Assembly: GCA_029006195.1 (NCBI GenBank)
Contig: JAQXGH010000017.1
Location: 1-64,000, forward strand
Direction of reading: 5' to 3'
DNA length: 64,000 nt
Source of the DNA: Bacillota bacterium
GTDB taxonomy: Bacteria > Bacillota > Clostridia > Peptostreptococcales > Anaerovoracaceae
Shown here: piece after piece, positions 1-8,989 of the stretch
Layout: the number at the start of each line of letters is the position of its first letter
Numbering within the stretch: position 1 is the first letter of the stretch
Translations under genes and position numbers: made by a program
Notes under the pieces: generated by a model
Seen by the model: the letters and a program-made list of their open reading frames with translations, nothing else
What the model was told of the DNA's origin: nothing
Databases searched by the model: none

Positions 1-177
1 GGAAATCCGTCACACCCAGCCGCTAATCATGAGGCAGCTATGAGGCAATCTTGACGCAATCCTGTGTCAATGCCGATTTATTCCACTCCAGGTGCTCATA
101 CTGTTGCGCTAATGTTGCGCCTTGCTCCGTATAATACATAAATAGAGTGTAAATAATGGGAAAGAAAGGCTTTAGGC

Positions 178-1743
178 ATGAATTTTTTTAATGCAGCTGA
201 GTTGTACGGGGAAGCGATTCTTCACGAAAGTTCATTTTTTTATGAATTCGATGTAACGGATGGATTTATTAGAAGCGATTTACATACAAAAGGCAGTTAC
301 GATCCGTTCTTTGGGTTGAAGCTTTGTTTACCGATAGGGTACGACGAATTAAATACGATAAGACGACAGAAACTGAATATAATTGCTGAAACAGAGAAAG
401 AGGCTGAATACTGGACATGCGAAGGCTTAAAGAAAGCCTATGAAGAAGGCATGAGAAGCGTTGGGATACACTATCATTCTGACCTGCTTCTTCTTAGCTG
501 GACTGCAACAGTAGTGCTTGCCGAAAACCCTGAAAATGGGCATCTCTGTGCTCTTTATATGTGCAGGGATATCACCGAAATCAAGAATAACGATAGAATT
601 AAACGAGAGGAACTGGTAGACACACTGGAAGACGCTAGAACAGCTAGACAGACTTCGGTCAAACTGCTTTACAATATGTCTCATGACATTAGAGACTCAT
701 TGATCAGTATTGCTGGATATGCCGATTTGGCAGAAAGGCATTTGGATAATCCGGACAAAATATGCGAATACATCGGCAAAATAAGATCAGCTGGCAGTTA
801 CATTAATGAAGTGATTGACAATGCCATGGACATGGCAAGGCTGGAAAATTCCGAGGATACTCTCAACGAGAGACCATGGAACATTCACGAATTTAATGAC
901 ATGATCTTCTTGATTTTTTATGATCGGATACAGGACAAGAATATAGATTTTAAGAGGACCTTTAGAGTAAATCATGAAAACGTACTTTGCGATACGAAGA
1001 AGCTCAGAGAAGTATTCTGCAGCATATTGGTCGATGTTTTAGATAAGACACCAAAAGGCGGCAAAGTTTCTATGAGCTTGGTTGAAATTCCAACCGATAG
1101 ACCAGGCTACGTAATTCTGAAAACCGTTATTTCCGACACAAGCGTCGATACAACACAAAAAGAAACAGAACTCATGCTCCAGGGTGAGGGCGGCAGATCA
1201 AACATTGCTGCGCTCGTCGATATTCTGGAAGGATCGTTTAGCGTTAACTGCACCGAAGGATACGGCAGAACATTTACAATAATCCTGCCGCATAGACTGG
1301 CAGTTGCTCAGGAAGTGGTAGAACCTAACAGCCGTTCGGAAGATTTTAATAGCGAAGAATTTGTTGATAAGAGAATCCTTTTAGTTGAAGATAACGCGCT
1401 TAATAGCGAAATCGCAGGAGCAACTCTGGAAGACATTGGTTTTGAAGTTGAGTTTGCAGAAGACGGTGAAGCCTGCATCGAAATGCTGGAGAGCATGGAT
1501 GCTGGTTACTACGATTTGGTCATGATGGATCTGCAGCTGCCAAACATCAGCGGTTTTGAAGCGTGCCGTCAGATAAGAGCCATGGACGACCCTGTCAAAT
1601 CCACAATTCCGGTTGTGGCAGTTACAATCCATACGCATGATGAAGCAAAGGCTGCAGCCTTTGAATCAGGCATGAATGGATTCCTGTCAAAGCCAGTAAG
1701 AGTGGACAAGTTAATAGAAATAATAAGAAATATTTTCAATTGA
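178..1743 (+). CDS. Hybrid sensor histidine kinase/response regulator (HisKA-like + HATPase + C-terminal receiver)
   Basis: ORF 521 aa; H-box-like LLYNMSHDIRDSLISIAGYADLA; receiver domain KRILLVEDNALNSEIAG...DLVMMDLQLPNISGFEACRQIR...GFLSKPV. Confidence 0.85.
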   Translation: MNFFNAAELYGEAILHESSFFYEFDVTDGFIRSDLHTKGSYDPFFGLKLCLPIGYDELNTIRRQKLNIIAETEKEAEYWTCEGLKKAYEEGMRSVGIHYHSDLLLLSWTATVVLAENPENGHLCALYMCRDITEIKNNDRIKREELVDTLEDARTARQTSVKLLYNMSHDIRDSLISIAGYADLAERHLDNPDKICEYIGKIRSAGSYINEVIDNAMDMARLENSEDTLNERPWNIHEFNDMIFLIFYDRIQDKNIDFKRTFRVNHENVLCDTKKLREVFCSILVDVLDKTPKGGKVSMSLVEIPTDRPGYVILKTVISDTSVDTTQKETELMLQGEGGRSNIAALVDILEGSFSVNCTEGYGRTFTIILPHRLAVAQEVVEPNSRSEDFNSEEFVDKRILLVEDNALNSEIAGATLEDIGFEVEFAEDGEACIEMLESMDAGYYDLVMMDLQLPNISGFEACRQIRAMDDPVKSTIPVVAVTIHTHDEAKAAAFESGMNGFLSKPVRVDKLIEIIRNIFN

Positions 1744-1767
1744 TAATATTACCATTTCATTCATTAT

Positions 1768-1804
1768 AAAAGCCCATTTGGTTTTAGGACTAAATGGGCT
1801 TTTA
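1768..1804. terminator. Rho-independent terminator hairpin
   Basis: AAAAGCCCATTT...AAATGGGCTTTT inverted repeat after the histidine kinase stop. Confidence 0.75.
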
Positions 1805-1868
1805 TTTGCGCCTTTTTTCATATACAATCATTAGGGATTTTCGACAGTTCGAAAACAGAAAGGAAAAA

Positions 1869-3452
1869 ATGACAAAAACAGATAACAGGAAACAACGAAA
1901 TGCCAAAAGGCATTATCATAACCACAAAAAGAAATCAGCTGCAGCCAAAAGGGCCAAAAGAGTGAAGAGAGACATGGTTTCATTCCTCAGCCTCTTTGAC
2001 ATTGAACAGTACAGAATGAAAGCTGCAGCTATGAATAGAAAGTTCGTGCTTCATGTTGGTCCGACAAACAGCGGTAAAACCTATAGTGCGATTCAGGCGC
2101 TCAGACAGTGTGCCAAAGGGGCATATTTAGGACCTCTTCGTCTGCTTGCGCTGGAAATGTTCGATACTCTAAATGAGTATGGTTGCCTTTGCGAACTTCT
2201 GACAGGCGAGGAGTTTGTCAGAGTAGAAGGGGCGCATCACACGTCTTCAACAATTGAGCTCTGCAATTTCAAGGAAGAGTATGACGTGGTAGTAATCGAT
2301 GAAGCACAGCTTATTGCAGATCCATATAGAGGTGGTAACTGGACAAAGGCTATTTTTCTGGTGAATGCCAAGGAAGTGCATCTCTGCCTGAGCCCAGATG
2401 CGGAGAATCTGATCTGTAAGATTATTGAAGGTTTTGGGGCAGAATACGAGGTGCACAGGCACGAGCGTTTGGCGCCGCTCGACTTCACGGGTTCCATCGG
2501 TGGGATCGATGAAGTTCAGGATGGCGATGCGGTTATCGTGTTTTCCAGAAGAGCGGTACTGGCAACAGCTGGTGAATTGCAGAATATAGGAAAGAAGGCC
2601 AGCGTAATTTACGGAGCACTGCCACCAGTTTCGAGAAGGGAAGAGGTTAGAAAGTTTGCCACAGGCGAAAACACAGTAGTTGTCTCAACTGATGCCATTG
2701 GCATGGGCCTTTCTCTTCCGATCAAGAGAGTTGTATTCCGCGAAGTGACAAAATTTGACGGGGAACAGAATAGACCTTTGACGCCAAGTGAAATCAAACA
2801 GATCGCAGGTCGTGCGGGAAGATATGGCATATACGATAGGGGAGAAGTTGTTACTATGGCTGCCAGAAAGATGGTCAAGAATGCTTTGGAAACAGAGAAT
2901 GAACCTCTCGAGGAAATCACTATTCCATTCCCGAAGGAAGCCATCGAAACAGGGTTTGCCTTTGACAAGCTCTTTGACGAATGGGCAATGCTGCCATTTA
3001 CGCCGGGCTTTTGCCGTGAAGACATGAGTGAGGCCAGATATCTCTATATGCTCCTTGGCAGGGAGTCGAGACGTATAGAAAGAGAGCTCCTTTACGATTT
3101 GATCACATGTCCAGTGGATGTTAAAAACGATAAGCTTACACGCTACTGGTTAGTATGCGCCATGGCTATAAGTGCTGGCGAGATACCGGAAATGCCGTAC
3201 TTCAATACGGATACTCTGGAAGGTTGCGAGCTCCAGTATAAGGCTTTTGACATAAGACATCAGATACTCAGAAGAATCGGGATAGAAGAGCCGTGTATGG
3301 ATGAGAAGATGGCGCTTTGCGCTAAGATAAACAATATGCTTCTGGATGACAAAATGAACTACAGAAAGAGATGCAGAAGATGTGGCAGATATCTGCCGGC
3401 AACATATCCATATGGCATTTGCGATAAGTGCCACAGAAAAGTACAAAGATAG
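1869..3452 (+). CDS. SUV3-like ATP-dependent RNA helicase with C-terminal zinc ribbon
   Basis: FVLHVGPTNSGKTYSAIQAL P-loop typical of SUV3; DEAQ (VVVIDEAQLIADPYRG); VSTDAIGMGLSLPIKRVVF; QIAGRAGRYG; CRRCGRYL..CDKCHRK. Start moved from 1794 (inside the terminator) to the ATG at 1869. Confidence 0.8.
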   Translation: MTKTDNRKQRNAKRHYHNHKKKSAAAKRAKRVKRDMVSFLSLFDIEQYRMKAAAMNRKFVLHVGPTNSGKTYSAIQALRQCAKGAYLGPLRLLALEMFDTLNEYGCLCELLTGEEFVRVEGAHHTSSTIELCNFKEEYDVVVIDEAQLIADPYRGGNWTKAIFLVNAKEVHLCLSPDAENLICKIIEGFGAEYEVHRHERLAPLDFTGSIGGIDEVQDGDAVIVFSRRAVLATAGELQNIGKKASVIYGALPPVSRREEVRKFATGENTVVVSTDAIGMGLSLPIKRVVFREVTKFDGEQNRPLTPSEIKQIAGRAGRYGIYDRGEVVTMAARKMVKNALETENEPLEEITIPFPKEAIETGFAFDKLFDEWAMLPFTPGFCREDMSEARYLYMLLGRESRRIERELLYDLITCPVDVKNDKLTRYWLVCAMAISAGEIPEMPYFNTDTLEGCELQYKAFDIRHQILRRIGIEEPCMDEKMALCAKINNMLLDDKMNYRKRCRRCGRYLPATYPYGICDKCHRKVQR

Positions 3453-3463
3453 ACATTAAAAAA

Positions 3464-3490
3464 AGGCGGTACCAAGATTTGGCACTGCCT
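3464..3490. terminator. Intrinsic, possibly bidirectional terminator between convergent genes
   Basis: AGGCgGTaCCAAgatTTGGcACtGCCT inverted repeat, A-run upstream and T-rich downstream. Confidence 0.6.
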
Positions 3491-3496
3491 GTTATT

Positions 3497-3892
3497 TTAT
3501 TTGGCTACTGTGTCGACGTCATCTTCGTCAGCACCGTGAATTTCTACAACCACCTCATTTGGAAGGCATATTACGCTTTCCCCTGAGGAGTCGATTTTAC
3601 CCATGCCTTCACAGAGTTTGTCCGGGCAAGTGGCGTTCTGAAGCCAAGCCTTACCATCTGAAATGATGAGTCTGTTTGTTCCGCCGTCTTTGCCCTCAAT
3701 TACCATATCAACGTCTTCGTCCAGGCCAAAGCTATAAACCTGTTCACCGCTTACGCGAACGATAACAGTATCGCCGCTGGATTTGGTTAAGTTAAGAACC
3801 AAAGCAGCTATGCCCAGTGCAATTATGAGCCCGCCGATCAAAAGAATATCGGCGCGGCGCGGTTTTTTTGTTGTTTCTTTAGTGTTTGTCAT
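3497..3892 (-). CDS. NusG domain II-containing membrane-anchored protein
   Basis: N-terminal TM helix then VIVRVSGEQVYSFGLDEDVD...NRLIISDGKAWLQNATCPDKLCEGMGKIDSSGESVICLPNEVVVEI. Confidence 0.8.
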   Translation of the reverse strand: MTNTKETTKKPRRADILLIGGLIIALGIAALVLNLTKSSGDTVIVRVSGEQVYSFGLDEDVDMVIEGKDGGTNRLIISDGKAWLQNATCPDKLCEGMGKIDSSGESVICLPNEVVVEIHGADEDDVDTVAK

Positions 3893-3898
3893 ATTGAT

Positions 3899-4942
3899 TT
3901 ACTTAATTACGTCAAGTGGTCTTTCTGTAGTGAACACATCTTCAAGTCCGCTGGAAATAATAACGCTTCCATCATCGCGAACCAGTATGATTTCGAATTC
4001 GTCTGAATGATCCTGCCAGTACTTAACGGCATACTCTTCGCCCATAATGTATAGTGAAGTAGAAAGCCCATCAGCTAAAGTTCCGTCTTCACTTACGATA
4101 CTTACGCTTGAAAGTCCAGCGTTAGCAGGACGGCCAGTCGATGGATCGATGATATGATGATATCTCACACCATCTGCTTCAAAGAAACGTTCATATCCGC
4201 CGGAAGTGATAACCGCACAGTCAGCTGCTTCCAGAACGCCTGCGTAGTCTGAAGCGTCATCTTCGGGAGCCTCGATAGCTACCTTCCAGAGATTGCCGTT
4301 TGGCTTATTGCCAAGAAGCTGAACGTTTCCGCCCAGAGAAACAAGTCCGTGCTCTATGCCGTGCTCCTTAAAGATATCCATGATTCTAGCTGATGTGTAG
4401 CCTTTGGCGATACCGCCAAGATCGATCTGCATATTCTTTGGTAATTTGATGTGAGCTGTATCTTCATCAAACTCGATCTTGTCAGCATTCACATTCTGCA
4501 AAAGCTCTGCGATCCTCTCGTCAGAAGGTACCTTGAATTCTTTTGTTGTAAAACCCCATTCAACCATAAGAGGGTAAACGGAAATGTCAAAAGCACCGCC
4601 CGTACTGTCATGGATTTCCAGAGCTCTCTTAACCAGATAAGCTGAGTCTTCGCTGAGTGTAGCCTCACCATCTTTGTTGAGTTTGGCGATTTCGCTTCCC
4701 TTATTTCCTGTGCTAAGCATTGCATCCAGTCTTTCAACTTCAGCGGCTGCTGCATCAACGGCTTCCTGCGCAAGGTCAGCATCTTCGTTATATGCTGTAA
4801 GTGTCATAGTGGTATCCATGGCATTGATGTCTTTGACAGCTGATGGCATTTCGTCATCAGCTGCTCCGCCACAGCCGGTTAGGAGCATAAGACAAAAGGC
4901 CAGTGTCAGGGATGCCAAACCAAATCTGATTTTTCTATTCAA
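3899..4942 (-). CDS. apbE: FAD:protein FMN transferase (ApbE family) lipoprotein
   Basis: Lipobox LLTGCGG; MDTTMTLTAY; IDLGGIAKGYTSARIMDIF; GGNVQLLG; HHIIDPSTGRPANAGLSSVSIVS. Confidence 0.9.
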   Translation of the reverse strand: MNRKIRFGLASLTLAFCLMLLTGCGGAADDEMPSAVKDINAMDTTMTLTAYNEDADLAQEAVDAAAAEVERLDAMLSTGNKGSEIAKLNKDGEATLSEDSAYLVKRALEIHDSTGGAFDISVYPLMVEWGFTTKEFKVPSDERIAELLQNVNADKIEFDEDTAHIKLPKNMQIDLGGIAKGYTSARIMDIFKEHGIEHGLVSLGGNVQLLGNKPNGNLWKVAIEAPEDDASDYAGVLEAADCAVITSGGYERFFEADGVRYHHIIDPSTGRPANAGLSSVSIVSEDGTLADGLSTSLYIMGEEYAVKYWQDHSDEFEIILVRDDGSVIISSGLEDVFTTERPLDVIK

Positions 4943-4955
4943 TTGAAAGTCTCCT

Positions 4956-5489
4956 TTATTCTGCTATGCTCTTTGGCAGTCTCTTTATAACCATAGAGCT
5001 GAGTATTCCTATTATTGCGCCTGCAACAATGCCGCTGGCCCAAAGTGGGATGAGATAGTAAGCCAAAGCCTTGGTCTCAAGCACTATCATGGCAACGATG
5101 ATCTGGCCAACGTTATGCATTACTCCGCCTGCGATGCTGACAGCTGTTACGCTGAAGCGACCGGTTTTCTTAAGGAGTATCATACATGTTCCGCTGAGAA
5201 TTCCGCCTGCAGCACTATATAGCAATGAAAATGCATTACCAAAAGTGAGTCCGACCAGGAGAATTCTAAGCAGGTTGATGCCAAGTGCATCCTTGCTTCC
5301 CAGTATATAAAGCGCTACCAGAACTACCAGATTCGTAAGCCCAAGCTTCATGCCTGGAACAGCGAAAAATGCAGGGATCTGAGCTTCCAGCCAGGAAAGG
5401 ACGAAAGCCACAGCCACCAGCATAGCTCTTGTAGCCATTGCTTTAGTTTTATTACTTCTATTCTGATTATCAGTCATTTCAAATATCAC
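4956..5489 (-). CDS. Gx transporter family membrane protein
   Basis: MLVAVAFVLSWLEAQIPAFFAVPGMKLGLTNLVVLVALYILG...RILLVGLTFGNAFSLLYSAAGGILS; next to ApbE and NusG-II. Confidence 0.75.
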   Translation of the reverse strand: MIFEMTDNQNRSNKTKAMATRAMLVAVAFVLSWLEAQIPAFFAVPGMKLGLTNLVVLVALYILGSKDALGINLLRILLVGLTFGNAFSLLYSAAGGILSGTCMILLKKTGRFSVTAVSIAGGVMHNVGQIIVAMIVLETKALAYYLIPLWASGIVAGAIIGILSSMVIKRLPKSIAE

Positions 5490-5628
5490 CTTTTGGCGCT
5501 GAAAAAAATCAGCGCATACTTATCCACATAATACCACAATGTGGTCAGAAATGCATTTAAACAATAATATTCCGACTTATCTGATGTGCAGGATATAGCG
5601 AAAGTGATATAATTTCATTTGGTAGATT

Positions 5629-6180
5629 ATGTGTACAGCAGAGAGGATGCGGTTTATGAAGAGTACTATGCCTATGGACGAATACCTGGAGAACTTTCTG
5701 GCAAATGAGGTTGAGCTTTTCTCATTTGAAGTCCTGCTTACAGAGGGGTTGGAAGTAGAGATAGAATGTGGCAAGTCAGATATGATCCTGCGCCTGGAGG
5801 AAGAATACGGGGATGCCTTCATAGAGCTGGAGAACGCTTTTGTGGCTTTGGCAGGGGAGCATGTAGGAATTAATGCATGCGATTTCATAGATGATATCAA
5901 TCAGTTTGACGTTGAGGACGAAGATGCTTTTCTGGCAAACTTTAAGTTCAGTGACGAGGTGAGAATTGACGGGAAATACCCAATGTATAATTTCGTAACA
6001 CTGCTTTCTCAGGAAAAGCAGATGGAGATAACCTGTGGCGCATCAAACGAAATGATGTCTCTGGAGAACATATATGGCGAAAGATTCGCTGAGAGAGAAG
6101 AGGAGTTTATGGAAACAACCGCGGACAGCGTGCTTGCGCACGGATTCCTCTTTATCAAAGCATTGGAATCATTAAGTTAA
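5629..6180 (+). CDS. Hypothetical protein with an internally duplicated acidic module
   Basis: ORF 183 aa; two similar blocks (FSFEVLLTEGLEVEIECGKSDMILRLEEEYGDAF / YNFVTLLSQEKQMEITCGASNEMMSLENIYGERF). Confidence 0.6.
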   Translation: MCTAERMRFMKSTMPMDEYLENFLANEVELFSFEVLLTEGLEVEIECGKSDMILRLEEEYGDAFIELENAFVALAGEHVGINACDFIDDINQFDVEDEDAFLANFKFSDEVRIDGKYPMYNFVTLLSQEKQMEITCGASNEMMSLENIYGERFAEREEEFMETTADSVLAHGFLFIKALESLS

Positions 6181-6186
6181 TAACAG

Positions 6187-6217
6187 AAAAGTGGGTTCAG
6201 AATTGAATCCACTTTTA
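6187..6217. terminator. Intrinsic terminator between convergent genes
   Basis: AAAAGTGGgTTCAgaaTTGAAtCCACTTTT inverted repeat. Confidence 0.65.
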
Positions 6218-6225
6218 ATATACAT

Positions 6226-6981
6226 TTAAGCTTGAATAAAAAGTTCATAAAGAAGCTTGATAATAAAGATTGCCAAAACAGTGACCATAACGGGTTTGAC
6301 GAAAGTGGCATCTTTTTTTGTGAATGAAGTTGCCCCTATGTAATTGCCAAGGATGTTAAAGCATCCACAGATGAGACCCATCTTCACAATAACAACGCTG
6401 TTTGAGAAGAAAACCACCAAAGCTGCAATGTTTGTAGTAAGGTTTATGCATTTTGTTATGCCGTTTGCCTGACGCAGGTCAATTCTGGCAACTGCTGTCA
6501 AAAGCAGGAGCAGGAATGTGCCTGTTCCCGGTCCGTAGAACCCATCGTAAATACCAACAACAAAAGCGCTTGCCATGCAGAGAAGTATAGTCTTTCTCTT
6601 TGAGAAGGGCTCTTTGGTGACATCAAAATTCTTTTTCTTAAGTACATAAACCAAAGTCAAAGGAACGATTACCAGCATGAGGATTTTGAAATAATACTCG
6701 TTAATCATCAGAGCCAGGTTGGCACCGATAGAAGATCCTATAAAAGCGCAGGCAACATAAAAGGGCACCTGCTTCCATGGAATCATTCCGCGGAGCGCGT
6801 ATTTAGTTGTAGCAACAGTAGTGCCCATCGATGAGCTCAGCTTGTTTGTAGCAATGGCGTTATGAACAGGAAGCCCAACGATCATATAAGCGGGCAGTGA
6901 AATCAGTCCGCCGCCGCCAGCAATGGCATCGATGAATCCGGCCAAAAACATAAGAGGGCATAGAATGAGGTAAGTTACCAT
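6226..6981 (-). CDS. TSUP (TauE/SafE) family sulfur-anion permease
   Basis: Multi-TM; AGFIDAIAGGGGLISLPAYMIVGLPVHNAIATNKLSSSMGT; YDGFYGPGTGTFLLLLLT. Confidence 0.85.
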   Translation of the reverse strand: MVTYLILCPLMFLAGFIDAIAGGGGLISLPAYMIVGLPVHNAIATNKLSSSMGTTVATTKYALRGMIPWKQVPFYVACAFIGSSIGANLALMINEYYFKILMLVIVPLTLVYVLKKKNFDVTKEPFSKRKTILLCMASAFVVGIYDGFYGPGTGTFLLLLLTAVARIDLRQANGITKCINLTTNIAALVVFFSNSVVIVKMGLICGCFNILGNYIGATSFTKKDATFVKPVMVTVLAIFIIKLLYELFIQA

Positions 6982-7004
6982 TTAATACAGCACCGAACCC
7001 TTCA

Positions 7005-7511
7005 CTAATGTCTTGTTGAACCGTCAGCCATAAGCATTTCAATGCCGTGCTTAAGTGAATCGATAACTGCGCCCAAACATTCCTTTGACGCCTTAGGGCT
7101 GCCGGGAACGTTGACGATGAGAGTCTTTCCTCTGATTCCGGAAGCTTCTCTTGAGAGCATGCCTCTAGGAGTGATTCTCATTGATTCTGCGCGCATTGCT
7201 TCTGGGATTCCAGGGCATTCTCTAAGAATCACTGATTTGGTAGCTTCAGGAGTGATGTCCCTTTGTGAGAAACCTGTGCCGCCAGTAGTGATAACCAGTG
7301 CGATATTCTTATTATCAGCGCAATCGATAAGTTCAGCTGCGATTTTGTCAAAGTCATCTGGTACGATAGTCCTATGTACTATAGTCCAGCCGTTTGCTTC
7401 AAGCATTTCGGCCAGAAGAGGACCGCTTAAATCTTCGCGTTCCCCAGCAAAACCGCTGTCGCTTACTGTGATTACTGCTGCTGTGTATTCCATAATAATC
7501 TCCTTATCCAA
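7005..7511 (-). CDS. mogA: MogA/MoaB family molybdenum cofactor biosynthesis protein
   Basis: AAVITVSDSGFAGEREDLSGPLL; LVITTGGTGFSQRDITPEAT; LIVNVPGSPKASKECL. Confidence 0.85.
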   Translation of the reverse strand: MDKEIIMEYTAAVITVSDSGFAGEREDLSGPLLAEMLEANGWTIVHRTIVPDDFDKIAAELIDCADNKNIALVITTGGTGFSQRDITPEATKSVILRECPGIPEAMRAESMRITPRGMLSREASGIRGKTLIVNVPGSPKASKECLGAVIDSLKHGIEMLMADGSTRH

Positions 7512-7532
7512 AAACTATAAACTTATGAGAGT

Positions 7533-8009
7533 CTAAGCTCTGTTGAAATCTCCGCTTTTGCCGCCGCTCTTGTGAAGGAGGCAGATTTCATCAATAACCA
7601 TATCCTTCTGGACTGCCTTACACATATCGTAAACAGTCAAAGCTGCGGCCGATACTGCAGTTAGAGCTTCCATTTCTACTCCGGTTACTCCCTTGCACTT
7701 AACAGTAGCGCTGATTTCTACAGCGCATTCTTCATCATTCATATTGAACTTGATGTCAATGCCTGTGAGCTGAAGCGGGTGGCACATGGGGATGATATCC
7801 CAGGTTTTCTTGGCTGCCATGATGCCTGCGATTTGAGCTGTAGCCAGAACATCGCCTTTCTTCATGCCACCAGTCTTGATCATGTTGTATGTATTATCGT
7901 TGACCAGAACTCTACCGGCTGCAACAGCAACTCTCTCGGTCACATCCTTGCCGCCAACATCTACCATTCTGGCTCTGCCTTCATCGTTAAAATGTGTAAA
8001 ATCACTCAT
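7533..8009 (-). CDS. moaC: Cyclic pyranopterin monophosphate synthase MoaC
   Basis: [64 protein letters not shown]. Confidence 0.95.
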   Translation of the reverse strand: MSDFTHFNDEGRARMVDVGGKDVTERVAVAAGRVLVNDNTYNMIKTGGMKKGDVLATAQIAGIMAAKKTWDIIPMCHPLQLTGIDIKFNMNDEECAVEISATVKCKGVTGVEMEALTAVSAAALTVYDMCKAVQKDMVIDEICLLHKSGGKSGDFNRA

Positions 8010-8025
8010 GATATTCTCCTGTATA

Positions 8026-8988
8026 TTAACCGCCGATCATATTCATGTTTCTTCCGGCCTTGCTTCGATTTGTTTCGTCCATCACGTCACGAGATTTTGG
8101 CTTTTGCATAATAGACTGCTTAAGGACTTCGCGCATCTCATCTTCTGAAAGCCCCTTAAGTGGATATTCGCCTTCCAGGTGGAGGCATGGCTTTATCATA
8201 CCGTCTGCTGTTAAGCGGATCTTGTTGCAGCTGCCGCAAAATTCACAGCTTAGTGGACGGATAAGGCCAACACGGCCTTTGCTGCCAGGTAGTTTGTACA
8301 TCTGGGCAACACCGTCGTAAGTTGTTTTGCCGGAAATCGGCTCGAGCTCAGGCACTGCGTCCAAAACCGCACTGCATGAAATGTAGCCCAGGTCGCTGGC
8401 GTCAAGCCCTTCGCCAATAGGCATGAGTTCGATGAATCTGACGTCAATGGCTTGGTCCTTTGTCAAAGCTACAAAATCGGAAATTTCGTCGTCGTTAAAT
8501 CCCTTCATCAGAACAACGTTCATGCGTATGTCTGTGAAACCTGCTTCTTTGGCAGCTTCAATTCCGTCAAAGACCGTTTGTATATCGCCGATTCTTGTGA
8601 TATCTGTGAATTTATCCGCCTTTAATGTATCAAGGCTGATGTTTAGTCTTGTTACTCCTGCGTCCTTAAGACCCTGTGCATGCTGAGCTAAAAGAACTCC
8701 ATTTGTAGTAATGCAAAGTTCCTTAAGGCCATCGAGCTGGCCAAGCTCCTTACAGAATTTGACGATGCCCCTTTTGACGAGAGGTTCGCCACCTGTAATT
8801 CTGATTTTAGTCACTCCCAGGGAAACAGCAGCACGTGCAGCTGTTATGAATTCATCCATATGCATCATATCTTCGTGACGACGCTTACAGACACCATCCT
8901 CTGGCATGCAGTAGCGGCATCTCAGATTGCATAAATCAGTCACTGATATGCGCATATAGTTTATTTCTCTACCGTAATTGTCAATCAT
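8026..8988 (-). CDS. moaA: GTP 3',8-cyclase MoaA (radical SAM)
   Basis: [67 protein letters not shown]. Confidence 0.95.
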   Translation of the reverse strand: MIDNYGREINYMRISVTDLCNLRCRYCMPEDGVCKRRHEDMMHMDEFITAARAAVSLGVTKIRITGGEPLVKRGIVKFCKELGQLDGLKELCITTNGVLLAQHAQGLKDAGVTRLNISLDTLKADKFTDITRIGDIQTVFDGIEAAKEAGFTDIRMNVVLMKGFNDDEISDFVALTKDQAIDVRFIELMPIGEGLDASDLGYISCSAVLDAVPELEPISGKTTYDGVAQMYKLPGSKGRVGLIRPLSCEFCGSCNKIRLTADGMIKPCLHLEGEYPLKGLSEDEMREVLKQSIMQKPKSRDVMDETNRSKAGRNMNMIGG

Positions 8989-8989
8989 T

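Noticed and set aside
1-177. Short repeats TGTTGCGC/TGTTGCGCC and TTGACGCAATCCTGTGTCAA
   Set aside because: Too short and only at the window edge; no transposon or recombinase gene visible.
1794-1868. N-terminal 25 codons of ORF 1794..3452
   Set aside because: This part starts inside a terminator hairpin; the ATG at 1869 with a GAAAGGAA-like RBS is the better start.
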